From NCBI GenBank assembly GCA_964632845.1, contig CAZWDU010000008.1:1-64000 (forward strand): a stretch of 64,000 nucleotides of DNA, given 5' to 3'. The position numbers and the translations under genes were made by a program. Of this stretch, positions 34,158 to 43,606 are shown one piece after another. The DNA comes from JAOZHU01 sp964632845 (GTDB taxonomy: Archaea; Thermoproteota; Bathyarchaeia; Bathyarchaeales; Bathycorpusculaceae). The notes below the pieces were generated by a model. That model did no database searches, was not told the DNA's origin, and worked only from the letters and a program-made list of their open reading frames with translations. The stretch's first letter is position 1. The number at the start of each line of letters is the position of its first letter.

Positions 34158-34895
34158 TTATTCCTCATCTAACGAAAATCGCTTACCCAAGTACACACGT
34201 ATCACGTCTTTGTCAGTACACACTTCGCCAGGTGTTCCTTCACAAATTTTCTCGCCGTGATGCAGAACAGTTACTCGATTGCATAAGCCCATGATTACTT
34301 TCATGATGTGCTCAACCATGAGCACGGTTACGCCTTGCTTGTTTATGAGCTTCACCAAGGCAATGGCTTCGTCGCTCTCTTTCGGAGTTAAACCGGTGAG
34401 AAGTTCATCTAAAAGAAGCAGTTTAGGCGATGTTGCTAAGGCTCTGGCAAGCTGCACTCGCCTCAGTTCCACCACGTTCAAATTCTTCACGGAAACATTA
34501 AACTTTTCTTCCCGTAAGCCTACAAACTCTAGCAGTTCCTTAGCCTTAGCCACAGCGTCTTGTTGCGCTTGCCGCTCGTTCCTAGCGAAAAGCACGCCTA
34601 TGAGCACGTTTTCAAGTGTAGTCATATCTGGAAACGACTGCACAGTTTGAGAAGTTTTTGTTATCCCCTTTGAGCAGATTACGTATGGTGGGAGTTTCGA
34701 GATGTCCTCGTTCATGAATAAAATTTTGCCCGACTCGGGCTTGTAAACGCCGCTGATGACGTTCAGAAGAGTTGATTTTCCTGAGCCGTTAGGTCCAACA
34801 AGCCCAGCAATTTCGTTTTCGTGGACTGTTAAGTCCACTTTTTTTAATGCTTGAAGTCCTCCGAACTCCTTTGAGATTTCTATGCACTTCAGCAC
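34158..34895 (-). CDS. livG: ABC transporter ATPase LivG
   Basis: A 245-aa ATPase: Walker A GPNGSGKST, Walker B KLLLLDELLTGL. The usual LSGG signature is replaced by VKNLNVVELRRVQLARAL, a weakened signature motif, so ATP hydrolysis may rest mainly on the LivF side. First gene of the operon. Confidence 0.93.
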   Translation of the reverse strand: MLKCIEISKEFGGLQALKKVDLTVHENEIAGLVGPNGSGKSTLLNVISGVYKPESGKILFMNEDISKLPPYVICSKGITKTSQTVQSFPDMTTLENVLIGVLFARNERQAQQDAVAKAKELLEFVGLREEKFNVSVKNLNVVELRRVQLARALATSPKLLLLDELLTGLTPKESDEAIALVKLINKQGVTVLMVEHIMKVIMGLCNRVTVLHHGEKICEGTPGEVCTDKDVIRVYLGKRFSLDEE

Positions 34896-34942
34896 TTTCG
34901 CGGTCTCCGATGTTGAAGAATGAAATGTTAGGGAATGTGAAG

Positions 34943-34952
34943 ATATAAATAT
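34943..34952. promoter_or_regulatory. shared TATA element, livG operon / ACT gene
   Basis: The near-palindromic ATATAAATAT lies between two divergent starts (34895 and 34966) and fits a TATA box in either direction. Confidence 0.45.
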
Positions 34953-34965
34953 TGTTTGAGTCTAC

Positions 34966-35430
34966 TTGATTTTGGTGGCGTATGTGCCTGTACAGCAAGT
35001 TAGCGTTTTTCTGGATAATAGACCAGGCTCTTTATCTGACGTAATGGGGTATCTGGACAAGGGGCAAATCAAAATCTTTGCACTGTCAATTGCAGACGCT
35101 GGCGAATACGGGTTGATTCGGATGGTGACTGACGACCCTGAAAAAGCCACAAAGATGCTGGAAGATGCCAATTTTAATCTGGCTAAATCAAAAAAGAACA
35201 TTGAAGTAACCGCTATATTGATAACTGCAAAAGACAAAATCTCCAAGATAACGAAGATTCTGGGCGAAAGCGGTTTGAACATTGAATATGCCTATTCGTC
35301 TGCTGTGCATACAGACGGGAGATTTGCGTTGATTCTAAGAGTCAACGATGCAGATAAGGCTGAGAGCACGCTACGAGAAAACAATATAACTACACTTTCT
35401 CTTGCCGAAATGAAACAGCACTTCCAATAA
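34966..35430 (+). CDS. tandem ACT-domain protein
   Basis: A 154-aa protein with two ACT domains: QVSVFLDNRPGSLSDVMGYL and IEVTAILITAKDKISKITKIL, each followed by the beta-alpha-beta pattern. ACT pairs bind amino acids. It is divergent from the liv-ior operon and may sense its substrate. Start is uncertain: TTG 34966, TTG 34972 or GTG 34975, the last being near the expected start of a leaderless mRNA. Confidence 0.88.
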   Translation: MILVAYVPVQQVSVFLDNRPGSLSDVMGYLDKGQIKIFALSIADAGEYGLIRMVTDDPEKATKMLEDANFNLAKSKKNIEVTAILITAKDKISKITKILGESGLNIEYAYSSAVHTDGRFALILRVNDADKAESTLRENNITTLSLAEMKQHFQ

Positions 35431-35443
35431 TACTCACAATAAC

Positions 35444-36382
35444 TTACGCGGTTATCAGCGCATTCAGCTGCTGCACGAACACAGCTCTGCTTTCCTCAAT
35501 AACGCTTTCTCTCTCTTTCTCCACACTTAATTTATTGGCAACATCTTTGACTGCAACAACATCTACCGTTAAACCTGTACCCTTTGCCAAGTCATCAAGC
35601 ATCGTCACAAGTTCATTAATTTCTTTGCCGATTTCTTCGTCCCCAACCACCGCGCCTAATATTATATCGTTCAAAGTATAATACGCCAGAATCACTTTTT
35701 TTGCGTCCTCATGGTTTGGGTGGATTTGCGCAGAGAACTCGTCCTGTGAAGGCAACCCGTTGAAATAGTCAAACAACATCTTCAAAATGCCATAAGTCTC
35801 TTTGGAGATTTCTTCTGGGAGATGCTCCGTTATTGCTGATGAAAGCTTTGCAGAATCCAAGTTTACTGCGTCCTTTTGGTCGGAGAAGTACCTAAAATTG
35901 TCTTTGGAACATTTTAAGTAGCTTTCCACACGATTCCAGTTGACCCGCCCATGTAAGCTTCTGAGAACATCGAATAAAGAATCTGCAATCTTTAGGGCAT
36001 TACTGAGCGCTTGCGCGAGTTCATTCCGTTTTTGTTTCGAAGCTTCTTCTTTTGCGTCCAAGGCTTTTCTTTGCGCATCCAAAGCTTCCGCAATTTTTGC
36101 CCGCATTGCTTCGGCAAGCTCTGCTGTTTCAATAACAAATCTGTCGGTAACTTCTTTCCACGTAACGTTTAATTCGTTTTCAACTCGCTCGACACTTTCT
36201 ATGTCGGCGAAGGGGATTTCTTTGGCAATCTGTTTCTGCCGTTTAAAGCGTCCCGTCTCTACGTGAAACTTCAGGGTGTTGTCGACAAGTTCTATTGTAC
36301 CGTTACCAACATTTCTTAAACGGGCTTTCGCCGTGAACCCTGCAGGAACTGTTTGTGGCGGTTGTTGTTTTCTGAATTTCAC
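35444..36382 (-). CDS. PH-like domain plus coiled-coil protein
   Basis: A 312-aa protein. Residues about 12-95 look like a bacterial PH-like domain of beta strands closed by a helix (GNGTIELVDNTLKFHVE; IPFADIESVERVENELNVTW). A long charged coiled coil follows (RKALDAKEEASKQKRNELAQ), then a helical C-terminus. 2 bp after the 796-aa membrane protein, so they are translated together. It likely binds membrane or that partner. Not recognised further. Confidence 0.7.
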   Translation of the reverse strand: MKFRKQQPPQTVPAGFTAKARLRNVGNGTIELVDNTLKFHVETGRFKRQKQIAKEIPFADIESVERVENELNVTWKEVTDRFVIETAELAEAMRAKIAEALDAQRKALDAKEEASKQKRNELAQALSNALKIADSLFDVLRSLHGRVNWNRVESYLKCSKDNFRYFSDQKDAVNLDSAKLSSAITEHLPEEISKETYGILKMLFDYFNGLPSQDEFSAQIHPNHEDAKKVILAYYTLNDIILGAVVGDEEIGKEINELVTMLDDLAKGTGLTVDVVAVKDVANKLSVEKERESVIEESRAVFVQQLNALITA

Positions 36383-36384
36383 GG

Positions 36385-38775
36385 TTATGCTCTCCTTGTG
36401 AGCGAGAAGTCTGTTTCGTCAAAAGAAAATTCGCTGAATTTTTGACTGTAGAAGAGCCTAAGATACTCTTCGGCGTACTTGGAGTCAAACGGGAGGTCTT
36501 GAGCAGCGATACGCTTCTTCTGCCTAAACAAATCGTTGATAGCCATTTCCGCTATCGGATAGTTCAGCAAAAGCTCCTTTTTATCAGCGTACTTAACTAT
36601 CGTTTCCACACACTCGTCAATGTCAGCTAAAGCTTTGGGCATGTTCTCCAGCACTTCATCAAGGTTATGCTTTTCTGAGGCGCAGATTATTTCCATCGCG
36701 GTTGTCATTCGTTTTCTTAAAGTAACATTTCTTTCCCACAAATAATTCTTCGTGGGCAACAAACTTTCAATCGACGTCTCAGCGCTGTCTATCTCTGCGT
36801 AAAGAATCGAGAGCACCTCGCGGGCAATGCTCAACGACGACTGAAGGATATCGCGTATGGTAATAACGCTCATGATGCCAACTGGCTTTTCAATACGAAG
36901 CCTGATATCCTCAGCTCTTTTCGCATAATCCATAAGTTTCGGAAGATCAGCGTCTAAAATGGGTAATAACCTGTCACTTTGAAGGCTTAAATTAGCTACA
37001 GGCGCTAAAGAGTTCTGGAGAGCCTCCACCGACTGGGCAATCTTGGTGCCGTATTGTCTTCGCCAGTTATTCAGCGCAGTGAAAAGCGCGTCCATAGCGC
37101 TCCAAGGAGCCGCTTCCTCGAGTTTCTGTTTTGCAAAAGCTATTGTTTGGTTTTCTTCGGGAAGGCTCACATCGTACAAAGACCGTATGGTCTCATAAAT
37201 TTGCTCAGAGACTTGAATGACCTCGCTGGCGAGAAGTCGACCTCCATCTAACACTTCTTTTATGCTGTCTATCCTCGTTTCTACAGGCAGGTCTTTTTGA
37301 AAATCCATTTTTGCAGTGGCTTTAACTTCCAAGCTCATGTCCCCGAATTTTCCCAGCCACGTCGAGTACTCGCAGTTAACGTACACGTGATATTCGCCCA
37401 AAGTAACGCTTAGTTCTGACATTAAATTGTCAATCTCGTTGTTTAAGCCCGGGTCAAGCTCGCCGAATTTTTTGTCTAACTCTGATGGGGCATAGGCTCT
37501 CTCCGATGTCTTGCTGAGGGTATCATTGAGTTTGTCTTTGATTACAAGCATTTTTGCTTCAGTGGAACTGACGGCAGCAGCAACAGGAAGAGTTGTCTTG
37601 GCTTTATTTAATAGCGCTTCGAAATTTTGCAGCTTAGTCATGAGTTCCCGTGCTTTTTCCAGAATCATCTCAAGTGTAGCGTTCTTCTTCGGCGAAAACT
37701 CCACGAAGGCAGTGGGTAACGTGAATAAAACAGCGGCTACCATAGCGATTACAGCCTGCACCGTATTAATGTCAGCCCTAAATGCCAAAGGGCTTTGAAG
37801 AGCGCCTAAAAGAATAAAGAATAAGGCGGTAGCACTTGCCGCTAGGAATGAGGGCAAAAATCGCTCCATTTCCGATAAGCCACCCTTCACAAAAAAGCGC
37901 ACAATAAGAACCACAGCAAAAATAGCGCCAATTACTATTGCCATAAAAAGAGCAATACCTGGCATCGAATCGAGATATTGGTTTAGCACCGTGCTCAAGT
38001 TAAGCCTGTCGGTATTAGAGGGCGCCGTAACCTGATTAACTATTGTGTACACGATTTTAGAGGTGTCATACAACCTGAACTGAAGCATTGACTGCTGAAG
38101 ACTTTCGAAAATCGCGCTTAAAGAAACGTAAATTGGCGGGCTAGAGCCAGGCTCAATCCACCACTCCACCCCTTCTATTTGCAGAATGTACTGCAAATAC
38201 TGCATCATCATCAGAGGCACCGAAATCAAAACATAGTATACTACAGTAAGACCTGAATTTTTTTTGAAGAGCATCACTGCAGCCAAGATTAAGGGTATGG
38301 CGAGAAAATAGGTCTGGTTGAAGAAAAGCAAAACCGCCGCAAGAATACCCATGTTAATCGCAATAGCTTGCTTATAACGTTTGAAAATAACCGGAGGCGC
38401 AACAAACAAAAAGAGCAAAACAACAACCACGGCTGCGCGGGTTAACGGTTCACCCAACATAGCTATGAAGTCTACTGTGGACAACTGGTACAGTAATCCC
38501 AATCCAATAAGCAACGTTCCAATGGGCATGCCGTACCGTGGCTTCTTGAATGTGACAAGAGCCACTAGAAAAGCTAAGAGCGTAGGCAACGGCTGTGGAA
38601 AAAGCGGCATGAGCGATAAGCCCAGTATCATGCTGACAAGCGTTAGCGCAAACGTGAAAATCTTAAGTGGAGCCGGTTCACGCGTTCGTTCTCTTTGCTC
38701 TTTCTCTTTGCTTTTCTCCTTTCGTTTTTTGAGCCATGTGCGCACGCGAGAAGTGGAGACAGATGCCGGCTTCAA
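36385..38775 (-). CDS. large multi-TM protein with cytoplasmic coiled-coil domain
   Basis: A 796-aa protein. The basic N-terminus (TWLKKRKEKSKEKEQRERTR) is followed by about 9-10 TM segments to residue ~370, with one extracytoplasmic loop (about 190-250). About 420 residues of mostly helical, coiled-coil sequence follow (from LEMILEKARELMTKLQNFEALLNKA onward). The topology resembles membrane anchors for cytoskeletal filaments or tension-related proteins. Family not recognised. It is divergent from the FtsZ-like gene at 38838 and coupled with the PH-like gene. Confidence 0.75.
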   Translation of the reverse strand: MKPASVSTSRVRTWLKKRKEKSKEKEQRERTREPAPLKIFTFALTLVSMILGLSLMPLFPQPLPTLLAFLVALVTFKKPRYGMPIGTLLIGLGLLYQLSTVDFIAMLGEPLTRAAVVVVLLFLFVAPPVIFKRYKQAIAINMGILAAVLLFFNQTYFLAIPLILAAVMLFKKNSGLTVVYYVLISVPLMMMQYLQYILQIEGVEWWIEPGSSPPIYVSLSAIFESLQQSMLQFRLYDTSKIVYTIVNQVTAPSNTDRLNLSTVLNQYLDSMPGIALFMAIVIGAIFAVVLIVRFFVKGGLSEMERFLPSFLAASATALFFILLGALQSPLAFRADINTVQAVIAMVAAVLFTLPTAFVEFSPKKNATLEMILEKARELMTKLQNFEALLNKAKTTLPVAAAVSSTEAKMLVIKDKLNDTLSKTSERAYAPSELDKKFGELDPGLNNEIDNLMSELSVTLGEYHVYVNCEYSTWLGKFGDMSLEVKATAKMDFQKDLPVETRIDSIKEVLDGGRLLASEVIQVSEQIYETIRSLYDVSLPEENQTIAFAKQKLEEAAPWSAMDALFTALNNWRRQYGTKIAQSVEALQNSLAPVANLSLQSDRLLPILDADLPKLMDYAKRAEDIRLRIEKPVGIMSVITIRDILQSSLSIAREVLSILYAEIDSAETSIESLLPTKNYLWERNVTLRKRMTTAMEIICASEKHNLDEVLENMPKALADIDECVETIVKYADKKELLLNYPIAEMAINDLFRQKKRIAAQDLPFDSKYAEEYLRLFYSQKFSEFSFDETDFSLTRRA

Positions 38776-38837
38776 GTATTACGACCTAAAACCTTATTTT
38801 ACCAATCCACTCTTAAAGTTTGTTGTGGATAACGCCT

Positions 38838-39971
38838 ATGGAAAGCACCAAAACTGATTTTGATATTCTTGGAAGCATCGAGAAACATATTGAATTATTA
38901 AAACCGCTGTTGCCCAACCATGCCGTCATATGCATCGGCGAATATCCTGCGAAGATTCTGCTACAAGGTCCTTACGCAAACAAAACAGAAGACATACTGC
39001 CCATTTTCATCGACAAATCCACCAAGGAAATCTCGAAATGGAGCCAATCCCGTCTCGACCCATACAGCATCTTGGGTTTAGACTCAAAAATTGATACCCA
39101 CTTTTGGTTCAATGTTCTGCCGCATATTGCGAAAAATGATGGCTTTATGGGGCGTTTAAAAAACAAGCTTGCCGACAAGCAACGTGATGCTGTGATGGTG
39201 ATGTCCATCTGGGATGGTGTCGGCAGTGCTTTACTACCTGTCTTGATGGCGCAATTCGCAGAATGGAACACAAGCGCAATAGCATTAACCATGATGCCTT
39301 CAAAATTACAACCGTCAGATGTTAATTTCAACGCGTTTTCAGCTATGGGAATGAGCGCGTCTAAAGAGTCAACACCACTTGTGCTAATAGACAGAGACCG
39401 ACTTGAAAGCTACGTCGGCGTTGACCGAAGCGGCGCCACAATCGCTAGCAACATTGTTGTCAATTATTTGCTGGAACTGATGTTGACTAAAGACACGATA
39501 GTGCAAGAACTTTCGGAGTTGTCGAGAGCTTTAAACGTCAAGATTTTCACAATTCTGGCAACTACAGGAGCTAGTTTCAAAATATATGGTTCACTGGAAA
39601 ACATATTCAATGCTGCCCTGTTTAATCCTTTTCTGACGTTTGACCTGTCTAAAGCCTCAGTGCTATACGTTCTTCTCCGCATGCCGCTTCAATACAAGGA
39701 TAAGCTGTCACGGGGAAAAATTGAGATAGCAGTAGCTGACTGGTTCAAGAAAAAAGCCAACCTTAACTCCATTTACGTAACTGAACCCGTCTACGTGGAA
39801 GATGTTAGTGACCGAATAGACATGGTAATGTTCGTTGGAGGTTTTGATTTAACTGAGAGGTTCACTGTGTTGGAGAAAAAAGTGAACGCTACAAAGAATC
39901 AAGCAATCAAGAAAGGTTGGATAAAAGAGGAAGAGTGGAAGGGTATAGTCAAGAGTTTAATGGCGAGTTAG
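38838..39971 (+). CDS. divergent FtsZ/tubulin-superfamily protein, nucleotide loop degraded
   Basis: A 377-aa protein from ATG 38838 (MESTKTDFDILG). Its layout follows FtsZ: a strand-loop where FtsZ has GGGTGTG reads MSIWDGVGSALLPVLMAQF (about 122-140), then SAIALTMMPS as in the GTPase domain. The C-terminal domain matches the FtsZ pattern NPFLTFDLSKASVLYVLLR, IEIAVADWF and DMVMFVGGFD. The Gly-rich signature is largely lost, so GTP binding is doubtful. It converges on the 891-aa tubulin-like gene and probably co-assembles with it or regulates it. Confidence 0.65.
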   Translation: MESTKTDFDILGSIEKHIELLKPLLPNHAVICIGEYPAKILLQGPYANKTEDILPIFIDKSTKEISKWSQSRLDPYSILGLDSKIDTHFWFNVLPHIAKNDGFMGRLKNKLADKQRDAVMVMSIWDGVGSALLPVLMAQFAEWNTSAIALTMMPSKLQPSDVNFNAFSAMGMSASKESTPLVLIDRDRLESYVGVDRSGATIASNIVVNYLLELMLTKDTIVQELSELSRALNVKIFTILATTGASFKIYGSLENIFNAALFNPFLTFDLSKASVLYVLLRMPLQYKDKLSRGKIEIAVADWFKKKANLNSIYVTEPVYVEDVSDRIDMVMFVGGFDLTERFTVLEKKVNATKNQAIKKGWIKEEEWKGIVKSLMAS

Positions 39972-39996
39972 CGTGAGCACCGCATTTTCTTGACAA

Positions 39997-42672
39997 CTAT
40001 TTTTTCTTCTCATTGCCATTGTTTATCTCTGCAATGACCTGTTTTGCTGAAATGCCATGCTCAAGGAGATAGGAACGAGAGAGACTTCTTTCGAAATCAT
40101 TAGATTTAGTATATAACAGCTGCATCTCATCATACGCTTCAAGATGTTCTGCTTTTCCTCTGCCTGCCACAACCAAAACCCGCGTTATCCATGGATCCCG
40201 AGACTCAATCACTCGCACGGTTATGGTTCTCGATACCTCGCTGGTGACGTAGGCCGCTAGCGCAGTGTATACTTCCTGTGTTAAATCTTCACTCCATAGT
40301 TTCGGAGGTGCCTGCACAGTCACCCAAATGTAATCCGATTTATAGGTTGGCTTAAAGCCCATAACGCTCGGCGTCTTGAAAACTCGTATAAGGCTTTTCA
40401 TGTAATCTTTGTAGTGCTCCATGTCCAGTATGTCGTTAATTATTATGTCCTTGGTCAAGGTCTCTTCTTGTTCGGTTAGTATCTTAAAGATTATTTTTAA
40501 TTGCTCGCTTTCAGTGAGCTCAGCCGATTTCTCAAAGTACTTCTTAGGCTTAGTAATATCAGCGATTTTCTCTTCGTATTCCTTTTGCAAATCCACTATC
40601 TTATTCAGTTTCTTACGATACTCAGAAGTTACTTCAAGCTTTTTACCCAATTGGTCGTACAGTTTAATGACGTTATCCACTTTGTCAAGTTTGTCACAGA
40701 TATAGGCTTCTTCTTCGTGAATTCTCTTCAAATCCCTTTCAATTTGTATAAGCTGTTCTCTAGCGTATCTTTTTGTACTGAAGAACTTCCTTATCTCACG
40801 TTCCTGCTTTAACTTATCAAATTCGCGCCGTTTCTTTGTCTCTTGTATCCGCGTTAGTTCGCAATCTATAACGCCTTTTTTATCCATGAATCGCCCTATT
40901 ATTCCATTCAAGTAGGCGAGGTATTCGTCAATCATTTTCGCTTCGTCAGTCGCTGTTCGCAGCATCAACTGTACTACAAGATAGAGAGTCGCCAACTCGG
41001 ACTGAATATTCCTTAAATCCTGTAATTCAATTTCTGATTCAGGGAGAACCTCGTAGTACCTAATCAAGGCTTCAACAAAATATCTCGTTTCGTCATAAAA
41101 CTTAAGAATGCTGAGAGACTTGTCGGCAACCTCAACCAGATTCATGAAATCCTCCAAAATCCTCTTTTGCCTAACGGTGAAGACCTGTGAACTGGGAATC
41201 AACTGCTTTAGCCGCTCAAAGATTGCAGTTTTTCTTTCAGAGAATTCAAGGTGCGTTTTCGTAAAGCGCGTGAGCAAGCTTTCTAGGCTGTCTACTTTTC
41301 TAGAGCCTTCCTTATGAAGTGTAAATTTAACTATGGCTTCCTCTATCGGTCCACTCTTGCCCATCAGTCGAATTGTTGATAGATACCGCATCAGCTCGCT
41401 CATCCAATTTTGAGCCTGGAGCTCTATACCCTTAACATGCAATTCCAAATCTTCTTCAAGACGAGGATTGTTGTAAATTGTTGACTTCAGCTTCTCCTCA
41501 AACTGCTCTTCAGCGTAGGTACCTGTCTTTATAAGATAGTTTTTGTAGAGGTTCCGCGCGTCTTCAGCACTAACCTTGATTACTTCATGGATTTTGTCCA
41601 GAATTTCAAGTTTTTCCCGTCTAAGCGCATGCAGCAATTGAAGTTTTTCGAAGTTTAACCTTAAAGCCGATATGTAGTCGTCCATCGGATATACTACTTT
41701 GAACATGCCAAGAGTGTGGACATAATTGTCTGTGAGCCCAACCTCTGTGCCTATTCCGCCTAGGAGGTCAGCTAAATCGAAATCCATTAAAACATACATC
41801 ATATCCACAATCATTTCATCCATTTCGCTTCGAGCAGCAACAATATTGCCTACTTTGGAGTAAGCGGGCAGTAACGGCAAATAAATGAGCGCATTCAAAG
41901 GATTCCGATAACATTCGCCATACGTGTTAACCACGTACTCATTGTAATCTTTATTCAACAACAAAGACAGCTCGTTCATAGCTGTAAAGGCTGAGCACCC
42001 CTTTGCTGGAGGGTCATCTCCGCCACAGGGAGCTATTACAAAAGCTATGAGTGGCACGCCGGAACCTAAGACTTTTCGCAGATGCCTAGCAAAATCGAAA
42101 AATACGCCACTTCCTGTGCCGCCGCCTAAGCCATATAGCAGTATCACGGTTGGCGTGATTATCGATGAAAGAGCCTGCTCTTTAAACGAGTTTATAAGAC
42201 CTCTGATTATGCCAAGTTGGTAGTAGTTCAGTGCGTATATTGCTTTAGCTAGGGCTCTCCGTCTACCTGCGCCGCCAGCCATTGGTGGTATCGCCATTGT
42301 TGAATTAAGCCATGGGTGAAAGTGTAGTTTGGCTCCTTCACCTGCTATGTATTCGTTGTATTTTTGGTTGATGAAGTCAAACATTGCCTCGGCGGTTGGA
42401 AACTTCACTGATTGCGCCAGCAGTCGTAGTCTTTCCCTCGGTATTCCGGCTTTGACAATTGATTTCATTATTTGTTCATGGCTTTCCTGCAAAGCTCTAA
42501 TTTCAGGGTCGGCTATGTCAATCGCCAACAGGGACAGACGTGTGATCTCATTCTCCAATAATTCCTTGGTTTTTTTGTTTTTCAGGAAAGTTTCTACGAT
42601 GTTGGTTCCTGCTGAACCGAGCCCTATTACCTGCACGCTGTTTTGGTATATTTTCGTGTTTTCACATCCCAA
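39997..42672 (-). CDS. large tubulin/FtsZ-family GTPase with helical insertion
   Basis: An 891-aa protein. The N-terminal GTPase domain has VQVIGLGSAGTNIV (13-26), the tubulin signature GLGGGTGSG (181-189) and a T7-loop-like DFDLAD (297-302), the residues that complete the GTP site of the next subunit, so it should polymerise and hydrolyse GTP. About residues 340-735 are helical with strong coiled coils (e.g. ERDLKRIHEEEAYICDKLDK). A C-terminal alpha/beta region (SDYIWVTVQAPP; TITVRVIESRDPWITRVLVVAG) could be the displaced tubulin C-terminal domain. FtsZ is usually 350-400 aa. It overlaps the upstream secreted-protein gene by 11 bp. Confidence 0.85.
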   Translation of the reverse strand: MGCENTKIYQNSVQVIGLGSAGTNIVETFLKNKKTKELLENEITRLSLLAIDIADPEIRALQESHEQIMKSIVKAGIPRERLRLLAQSVKFPTAEAMFDFINQKYNEYIAGEGAKLHFHPWLNSTMAIPPMAGGAGRRRALAKAIYALNYYQLGIIRGLINSFKEQALSSIITPTVILLYGLGGGTGSGVFFDFARHLRKVLGSGVPLIAFVIAPCGGDDPPAKGCSAFTAMNELSLLLNKDYNEYVVNTYGECYRNPLNALIYLPLLPAYSKVGNIVAARSEMDEMIVDMMYVLMDFDLADLLGGIGTEVGLTDNYVHTLGMFKVVYPMDDYISALRLNFEKLQLLHALRREKLEILDKIHEVIKVSAEDARNLYKNYLIKTGTYAEEQFEEKLKSTIYNNPRLEEDLELHVKGIELQAQNWMSELMRYLSTIRLMGKSGPIEEAIVKFTLHKEGSRKVDSLESLLTRFTKTHLEFSERKTAIFERLKQLIPSSQVFTVRQKRILEDFMNLVEVADKSLSILKFYDETRYFVEALIRYYEVLPESEIELQDLRNIQSELATLYLVVQLMLRTATDEAKMIDEYLAYLNGIIGRFMDKKGVIDCELTRIQETKKRREFDKLKQEREIRKFFSTKRYAREQLIQIERDLKRIHEEEAYICDKLDKVDNVIKLYDQLGKKLEVTSEYRKKLNKIVDLQKEYEEKIADITKPKKYFEKSAELTESEQLKIIFKILTEQEETLTKDIIINDILDMEHYKDYMKSLIRVFKTPSVMGFKPTYKSDYIWVTVQAPPKLWSEDLTQEVYTALAAYVTSEVSRTITVRVIESRDPWITRVLVVAGRGKAEHLEAYDEMQLLYTKSNDFERSLSRSYLLEHGISAKQVIAEINNGNEKKK

Positions 42673-43606
42673 CTAGGCTTTTGAGTCTATCTTTGATGCT
42701 ATCCAGACTGGACGCGATAGTTCGGTCAATTTTTGATGCTCTCAGCGTTAATCCTTCCAAATCCTTGATTTGGTCTTCGAGAACTAACAGCACATATTTG
42801 ATTTTCCCCTTGACTCTTAAAAACATGAATCCTAATACAGCGGCCACCACTGCTACGACCACAATTAATGGCAGGAAAAGAGCTTCCATAACAGCAGAAG
42901 CAGGCTCGGCTGAGACATCTAGCGCATTTAAGAGAGCAACAGCGTTGTCAACGTATCCGTCCGCAAACTCGGCTTGGGCTTGTGCAATAACGTTTTCAAA
43001 GAGTTCAACGTATCCCGCAGAAACCCCGCTGTCCTTAAGTGACTGCAACTTTTCTTGTTTTGCTTGGAGAAGGCTTGCGTAGTTGCCCATTTCTGCATTG
43101 TATATATAGGGTTTGATTTGATCTAGGACATCTCCTCCGGCAACGGATAACTGAACCAAAGTGAATTGCACTGGTGCGCTTTTCACTGCACCTGTTGGAA
43201 TCTTGCCGTAGCATACTATTTCTACAGTTCCTTTAACCCAGTCGAAATCCGCAGTTGCTGAATTCGGGTTCGAAAGCGAGTAATCCAGCGAGTCACAGTA
43301 CCAGTATGTGGTGTGAGTTGATGAATGCTGCATGCTTGTTGAGAGTCTCAAACTGCCAGAACCGCTTACTAATATGTCAATTGTGAATGTCACCGTGATT
43401 TCTGCGCCAGCCAGTACTTGGGAATAAGTCTCATTAATCCCTGCTGCGGAATCAAACTTCATGAGAAGCGTGCCAGTTGAGTCTTGGACTGTATATTTGG
43501 TAATCCATTCGCCCTCATCCACCTCAGCGCCATAGGTAGGTGTTACAGATATAATTGTCATAAACAAAAAGAGGCATAACATAATTGCAAATACTTTTAT
43601 TCTCAC
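42662..43606 (-). CDS. secreted protein with one TM and cytoplasmic coiled coil
   Basis: A 314-aa protein: signal peptide (VFAIMLCLFLFMTIISVTPTYG), beta-rich ectodomain, helical stalk (LLQAKQEKLQSLKDSG; VIAQAQAEF), TM (EALFLPLIVVVAVVAAVLGFMFL), then an inside helix (VLLVLEDQIKDLEGLTLRASKI). It is translationally coupled to the large tubulin-like gene, so its inner helix is a candidate filament anchor linking surface and cytoskeleton. Confidence 0.75.
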   Translation of the reverse strand: MRIKVFAIMLCLFLFMTIISVTPTYGAEVDEGEWITKYTVQDSTGTLLMKFDSAAGINETYSQVLAGAEITVTFTIDILVSGSGSLRLSTSMQHSSTHTTYWYCDSLDYSLSNPNSATADFDWVKGTVEIVCYGKIPTGAVKSAPVQFTLVQLSVAGGDVLDQIKPYIYNAEMGNYASLLQAKQEKLQSLKDSGVSAGYVELFENVIAQAQAEFADGYVDNAVALLNALDVSAEPASAVMEALFLPLIVVVAVVAAVLGFMFLRVKGKIKYVLLVLEDQIKDLEGLTLRASKIDRTIASSLDSIKDRLKSLVGM

